From the NCBI GenBank assembly GCA_034111645.1, contig JAWUWW010000042.1:1-64000 (forward strand): 64,000 bases of DNA, in the 5' to 3' direction. Shown in pieces: positions 63,340 to 64,000 of this stretch; the stretch's first letter is position 1; the number at the start of each line of letters is the position of its first letter. The position numbers were made by a program, and so were the translations under genes. The notes beneath the pieces were generated by a model. That model saw only the letters and a program-made list of their open reading frames with translations. It was not told where the DNA came from and searched no databases. The stretch comes from CANLBN01 sp034111645. GTDB lineage: Bacteria > Pseudomonadota > Gammaproteobacteria > Pseudomonadales > Cellvibrionaceae.

Positions 63340-64000
63340 ATGAAGCGTAGACAGGTCATTCAAGGGTTGCTCGGCATTAGCGCAGCAGCAATGTCAGCTA
63401 GTAGCTGGCATTCGGGTCCTTTATTTTCAGCCCGAGAGGCAAAATTTGTTGATCGGGGTCGATCATCACTGGATTTAGATTTACAGCTTGAGTTATCAGA
63501 TCTTGATCCATTAAGTGATAACGAAAGACCCGCTCAGCTCGACAATGTTAGTCACGCGGCTAAAAATCTTATTGATACATCTACTAACGATATAGATTCT
63601 CGCGATGCAGATACCATGTCACCATCAACTGAGACGGCTACCTACAAAGTTGTTAATAACAATTTAATTAAGTCTCATGATAGTAATACCATTACAGATA
63701 AGCCAAGCTTGGTTGATAAGACAGTCGATTTCGACCTTAATTACAATGATGACGTGCTGGTGTCCGAGGTAGATGCAAGTTTATTACTGTCTACTTTTAA
63801 TCGATTTAAAAACTTACAAAAAACAATCGGGTACGGCCATTTTAATTTAGTGAGTTTTGATGAGTCGATTCGCTTTGCTAAACAGTTCTCTGCCGTTGGT
63901 GAATTTACCAAGGCTGAGCTCGAGTTCGTTGAGCGCTTATTTTTTACCAATGCTGCAGATTATGGATTTTATGGACAAAAAGTCACCGATAAGCTGACCA
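63340..64000 (+). CDS. Tat-exported protein, C-terminus cut by window (possible M15-type peptidase family)
   Basis: The frame starts at ATG 63340 and is open to the end (220 codons). MKRRQVIQGLLGISAAAMSA is a twin-arginine-type signal. Residues 30-145 are low-complexity and acidic. From about residue 160 the sequence (RFKNLQKTIGYGHFNLVSFD, then FVERLFFTNAADYGFYGQKV) resembles the N-terminal part of exported proteins annotated as D-Ala-D-Ala carboxypeptidase-like M15 hydrolases in pseudomonads. The catalytic part lies beyond the edge, so the enzyme class cannot be checked here. Confidence 0.55.
   Translation, partial: MKRRQVIQGLLGISAAAMSASSWHSGPLFSAREAKFVDRGRSSLDLDLQLELSDLDPLSDNERPAQLDNVSHAAKNLIDTSTNDIDSRDADTMSPSTETATYKVVNNNLIKSHDSNTITDKPSLVDKTVDFDLNYNDDVLVSEVDASLLLSTFNRFKNLQKTIGYGHFNLVSFDESIRFAKQFSAVGEFTKAELEFVERLFFTNAADYGFYGQKVTDKLT

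Overview
The window is about 64 kb of AT-rich chromosome from a heterotrophic, probably marine gammaproteobacterium. The evidence is gene order: alaS-lysC-csrA-tRNA-Ser, an rnfABCDGE operon, metG divergent from mrp-dcd, and a 531-residue isocitrate lyase beside malate synthase G. A member of the Cellvibrionales or a relative is plausible, but the species cannot be named from sequence alone. No plasmid, complete prophage, IS element or CRISPR array is seen. Both ends cut a gene.

Layout. 1-6.8 kb: M23 peptidase (partial), Trm112-like protein, HIT protein, alaS, lysC, csrA and tRNA-Ser(GCT), followed by an odd 240-bp array of hairpins that ends in a copy of the tRNA 3' end. 6.9-8.7 kb: an RsbQ-type hydrolase (frameshifted) overlapping a PAS-GGDEF diguanylate cyclase. 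8.9-13.4 kb: nudC, a GMC oxidoreductase and mmsA. 13.7-24.6 kb: a fatty-acid degradation locus, with a TetR regulator, fadD, fadH, fadI and fadJ on the minus strand and fadE divergent, sharing a control region with a strong palindrome. 24.7-25.9 kb: a shikimate-kinase-like gene and a TIGR02444 protein. 26-31.4 kb: LysR regulator, PLP-dependent D-cysteine desulfhydrase/L-cysteate sulfo-lyase homologue and a GltIJKL-type acidic amino acid ABC importer, which together look like a sulfonate amino acid utilisation unit. 32-34.8 kb: ECF sigma factor coupled to a membrane-anchored von Willebrand A protein with a frameshift. 34.8-35.7 kb: a tandemly triplicated intergenic segment whose copies carry the end of the VWA gene and a start-less piece of leuA. 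35.7-39.8 kb: leuA, a HolD-like gene, rimI and an EamA transporter. 39.9-46.7 kb: a possible ADP-ribosyltransferase-fold protein, then aceA and glcB with a divergent DUF2083-type regulator (glyoxylate shunt). 46.9-50.6 kb: msrA, yaiI, roxA, a small L7/L12-like protein and exonuclease III. 50.6-58.8 kb: metG-rnfABCDGE on the minus strand. 59.2-64 kb: mrp, dcd, a lipoprotein plus MATE exporter pair and the start of a Tat-exported protein.

The metabolic genes fit together: fatty acids are activated by FadD and oxidised by FadE/FadJ/FadI with FadH for unsaturated chains, and the acetyl-CoA produced enters the glyoxylate shunt (AceA, GlcB) under a regulator of the short-chain acyl type. MmsA and the GMC enzyme add branched-chain amino acid and alcohol oxidation.

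The items most worth a second look are the RsbQ/PAS-GGDEF module with its poly-A frameshift, the tandem repeat block upstream of leuA, the structured element beside tRNA-Ser, the sigma/VWA pair and the putative cysteate operon. Single-base indels at two or three genes mean read-level checking should precede any claim of pseudogenisation or programmed slippage.
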